Origin: Acidobacteriota bacterium
GTDB lineage: Bacteria; Acidobacteriota; Terriglobia; Terriglobales; Acidobacteriaceae
Direction: 5' to 3'
Length of the DNA: 6,818 nucleotides
NCBI GenBank assembly: GCA_021819255.1
Contig: JAKART010000122.1
Coordinates: 1 to 6,818, forward strand
Positions within the stretch are counted from its first letter, which is position 1. Each line of letters begins with the position of its first letter. The notes below the pieces were generated by a model. That model was not told the origin of the DNA. It saw only the letters and a list, made by a program, of their open reading frames with translations, and made no database searches. A program made the translations under genes and the position numbers. Below are positions 5,370 through 6,818 of the stretch, piece after piece.

Positions 5370-6539
5370 ATGGCTAAGGTGGCGATCGAAGAGATAGAGG
5401 TAATTGAGGCCCGCTATCAATTGCCGGATCTCGGAAAAGACTCTGAGGGAGTTGGACTCGTCTATCAACCGAAGGGCAAGAAGGGCGTGAGCTGTTTTGG
5501 GTATCGGGTCAAGTCCTCTGCGGGGATCGTTGGCGAATATGTCGGTGGTGATTCGCCATCATTTGCGCAGTTCCTGAAGTTCGGAAGGAGCTTAATAGGC
5601 CACGACGCACTGGCCCGCGAGCAGATCTATGACCTTGCGAAGCATGCCTTGCGGAAGTTCGACAAGATGGGGATGGGCCCCTTTGATATTGCACTGTGGG
5701 ACTTGGCCGGAAAGTATTACGGCTCATCGATCTCGGCCCTGCTGGGAGGTTGGCGGGAGAAGCTACCATGCTACGCTTCGACGATGGCCGGTGACAGGAA
5801 TGGTGGACTGGACTCGCCGGGCGCGTTCGCGAAGTTTGCCATTGAGTGCAGGGATCTGGGTTATTCCGCCTTCAAGTTGCATCTCTGGGACGACTATTCG
5901 TTAAAGGAAGTAATCGCAACGGTTTACGCGGTCAGCGAGGCCGTGGGCGGAACTATGGGCTTAATGCTGGATCCTGCTGGCAAATTGCGTACCTGGCTAG
6001 AGGCATGGCAGGTGGGCAGGGCCTGCGACGAATGCAACTTCCTCTGGCTCGAGGACATGTACAAAGACCAGGGCCTTTCGGTTCATGGCCATGCACGGCT
6101 TCGGCAGCTGCTTAGAACTCCGCTCCTGCAGACCGAGCACGTTCGCGGACTGGAGGAGCACGTGAACTTCATCGAAGGCGGTGGGACCGATCTGGTGCGT
6201 GTCGATCCCGAGTATGACGGCGGCATCACGGGGGCGATGAAGATTGCCCATGCTGCGGAGGGATTCGGGTTGGACGTAGAGATCCACGCTCCTGGACCGG
6301 CGCAAAGGCAAATAATGGCGGCAATCCGCAATACGAACTTCTATGAAATGGCTCTTGTGCATCCATTGACCGATGAGATCGGTCGAGCCCAGGAGATCTA
6401 TGCCGACGACTATCGGGATGGTCTCAATGCGGTGGATGCCGATGGGATGTTGAAGGTGCCAGACGGCCCAGGGCTTGGAGTTGTGTACGACTGGGAATCC
6501 ATAAGGGCTCACGCAGTAGATTCCGTGGTGTTGAAGTGA
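5370..6539 (+). CDS. Enolase-superfamily protein, mandelate racemase/muconate-lactonising subgroup (acid-sugar-dehydratase-like)
   Basis: This is a 389-aa enzyme expected to abstract a proton next to a carboxylate via a Mg2+-bound enolate, leading to dehydration, racemisation or cycloisomerisation. The ATG at 5370 is preceded by AAGGGA. A capping domain occupies about residues 1-130 and the barrel follows. Metal ligands fit Asp201 (LMLDPAG), Glu228 (LWLED) and Glu256 (QTEH). The His-Asp catalytic pair fits Asp279 (RVDPEYDGG) and His306 (VEIHAPG). Spacings 201-228-256-279-306 closely follow those of mandelate racemase. Where mandelate racemase has KxK, this protein has Lys169-Leu-His171 (FKLHLW), so the second-side base differs. 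The FKLH and EIHAPG context resembles a poorly characterised acid-sugar-dehydratase-like group rather than true mandelate racemase or muconate cycloisomerase. The exact reaction is not determined. It lies 67 bp after the ATPase gene and overlaps the regulator gene by 4 bp. Confidence 0.9.
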   Translation: MAKVAIEEIEVIEARYQLPDLGKDSEGVGLVYQPKGKKGVSCFGYRVKSSAGIVGEYVGGDSPSFAQFLKFGRSLIGHDALAREQIYDLAKHALRKFDKMGMGPFDIALWDLAGKYYGSSISALLGGWREKLPCYASTMAGDRNGGLDSPGAFAKFAIECRDLGYSAFKLHLWDDYSLKEVIATVYAVSEAVGGTMGLMLDPAGKLRTWLEAWQVGRACDECNFLWLEDMYKDQGLSVHGHARLRQLLRTPLLQTEHVRGLEEHVNFIEGGGTDLVRVDPEYDGGITGAMKIAHAAEGFGLDVEIHAPGPAQRQIMAAIRNTNFYEMALVHPLTDEIGRAQEIYADDYRDGLNAVDADGMLKVPDGPGLGVVYDWESIRAHAVDSVVLK

Positions 6540-6818
6540 GCAGGATCGTCACCGCGGTTACGCGAGCCCTTAGCATCCTTGAGGTATTTGAGGGCGAGCC
6601 GGGTGGTCTCTCGGCGGCTGAGATTCGCGAGAAGACCGGGCTGCCGCGTTCAACGATCCATGACCTGGTGGGGACTCTGTTGGCCTGCGGTTATCTTGAA
6701 AGGGTAGATCGGGATGGCCGCAAGGTTCGGCTTGGTGTTCCGCTGTTCCGTTTGGGCAATGTGTACCAGGAGCAACTGGATACGCTGGCGGAGGCCAGAC
6801 TGGCGGCGGACGCACTGG
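6536..6818 (+). CDS. IclR-family transcriptional regulator, N-terminal part (cut by window edge)
   Basis: The frame opens with a GTG at 6536 that overlaps the enolase-family stop (GTGA), and stays open for 94 codons to the right edge. The visible protein is the winged helix-turn-helix of IclR regulators: VTRALSILEVFE, then GLSAAEIREKTGLPRSTIHDLVGTLLACGYLER (residues about 7-55 in total), then the wing RDGRKVRLG and the linker LFRLGNVYQEQL. The effector-binding C-terminal domain would lie beyond the window. There is little Shine-Dalgarno sequence before the GTG, so translation is probably coupled to the upstream gene. As last visible gene of the unit it is likely made with the enzymes and senses the substrate or an intermediate; whether it represses or activates cannot be told. 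The family assignment is secure. Confidence 0.9.
   Translation, partial: MSRIVTAVTRALSILEVFEGEPGGLSAAEIREKTGLPRSTIHDLVGTLLACGYLERVDRDGRKVRLGVPLFRLGNVYQEQLDTLAEARLAADAL

Noticed and set aside
1..6818. Search for tRNA, rRNA, CRISPR arrays, insertion-sequence ends and attachment sites
   Set aside because: No cloverleaf-like segment, regular short repeat array, terminal inverted repeat with transposase, or integrase was seen by eye on either strand.

Overview
The window is one end of a catabolic gene cluster from a moderately GC-rich bacterium. I estimate about 58-60 % G+C by eye. GTG and TTG starts are used, and the transporter has a lipobox-type lipoprotein receptor with an S/T-rich linker. 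This would suit an actinobacterium of intermediate GC, but the sequence does not fix the taxon.

Layout. Positions 1-65 hold the first 21 codons of a minus-strand gene leaving the left edge, with a near-perfect Shine-Dalgarno. Behind it, roughly 66-500, lies a GC-rich stretch with an uncertain minus-strand ORF whose stop overlaps that start. A sigma70-like promoter (479-507) and a small dyad (526-543) then lead into a long plus-strand unit: SDR oxidoreductase (567-1295), SsuA/NMT1-type binding lipoprotein (about 1349-2479), cyclase-family metal hydrolase (about 2480-3460), ABC permease (3478-4425), ABC ATPase (4436-5302), enolase-superfamily MR/MLE enzyme (5370-6539), and the start of an IclR-family regulator (6536 to the right edge). 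Gaps are 53, 0, 17, 10, 67 and -4 bp. Only the 67-bp gap holds a notable structure, a long imperfect hairpin at 5311-5347.

How the genes work together (inference). A complete SsuABC/TauABC-type importer sits among three enzymes: a dehydrogenase, a hydrolase of a fold that opens cyclic amides, lactams or esters, and an acid-sugar-dehydratase-like lyase. The regulator is probably co-transcribed. The order oxidise, hydrolyse a ring, then dehydrate or isomerise a carboxylic acid resembles an oxidative sugar-acid route built from unusual parts. The transporter class points to an anionic substrate such as a sulfonate, carboxylate or sulfo-sugar derivative. The substrate cannot be read from the sequence. 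No RNA genes, insertion sequences or CRISPR arrays were seen.
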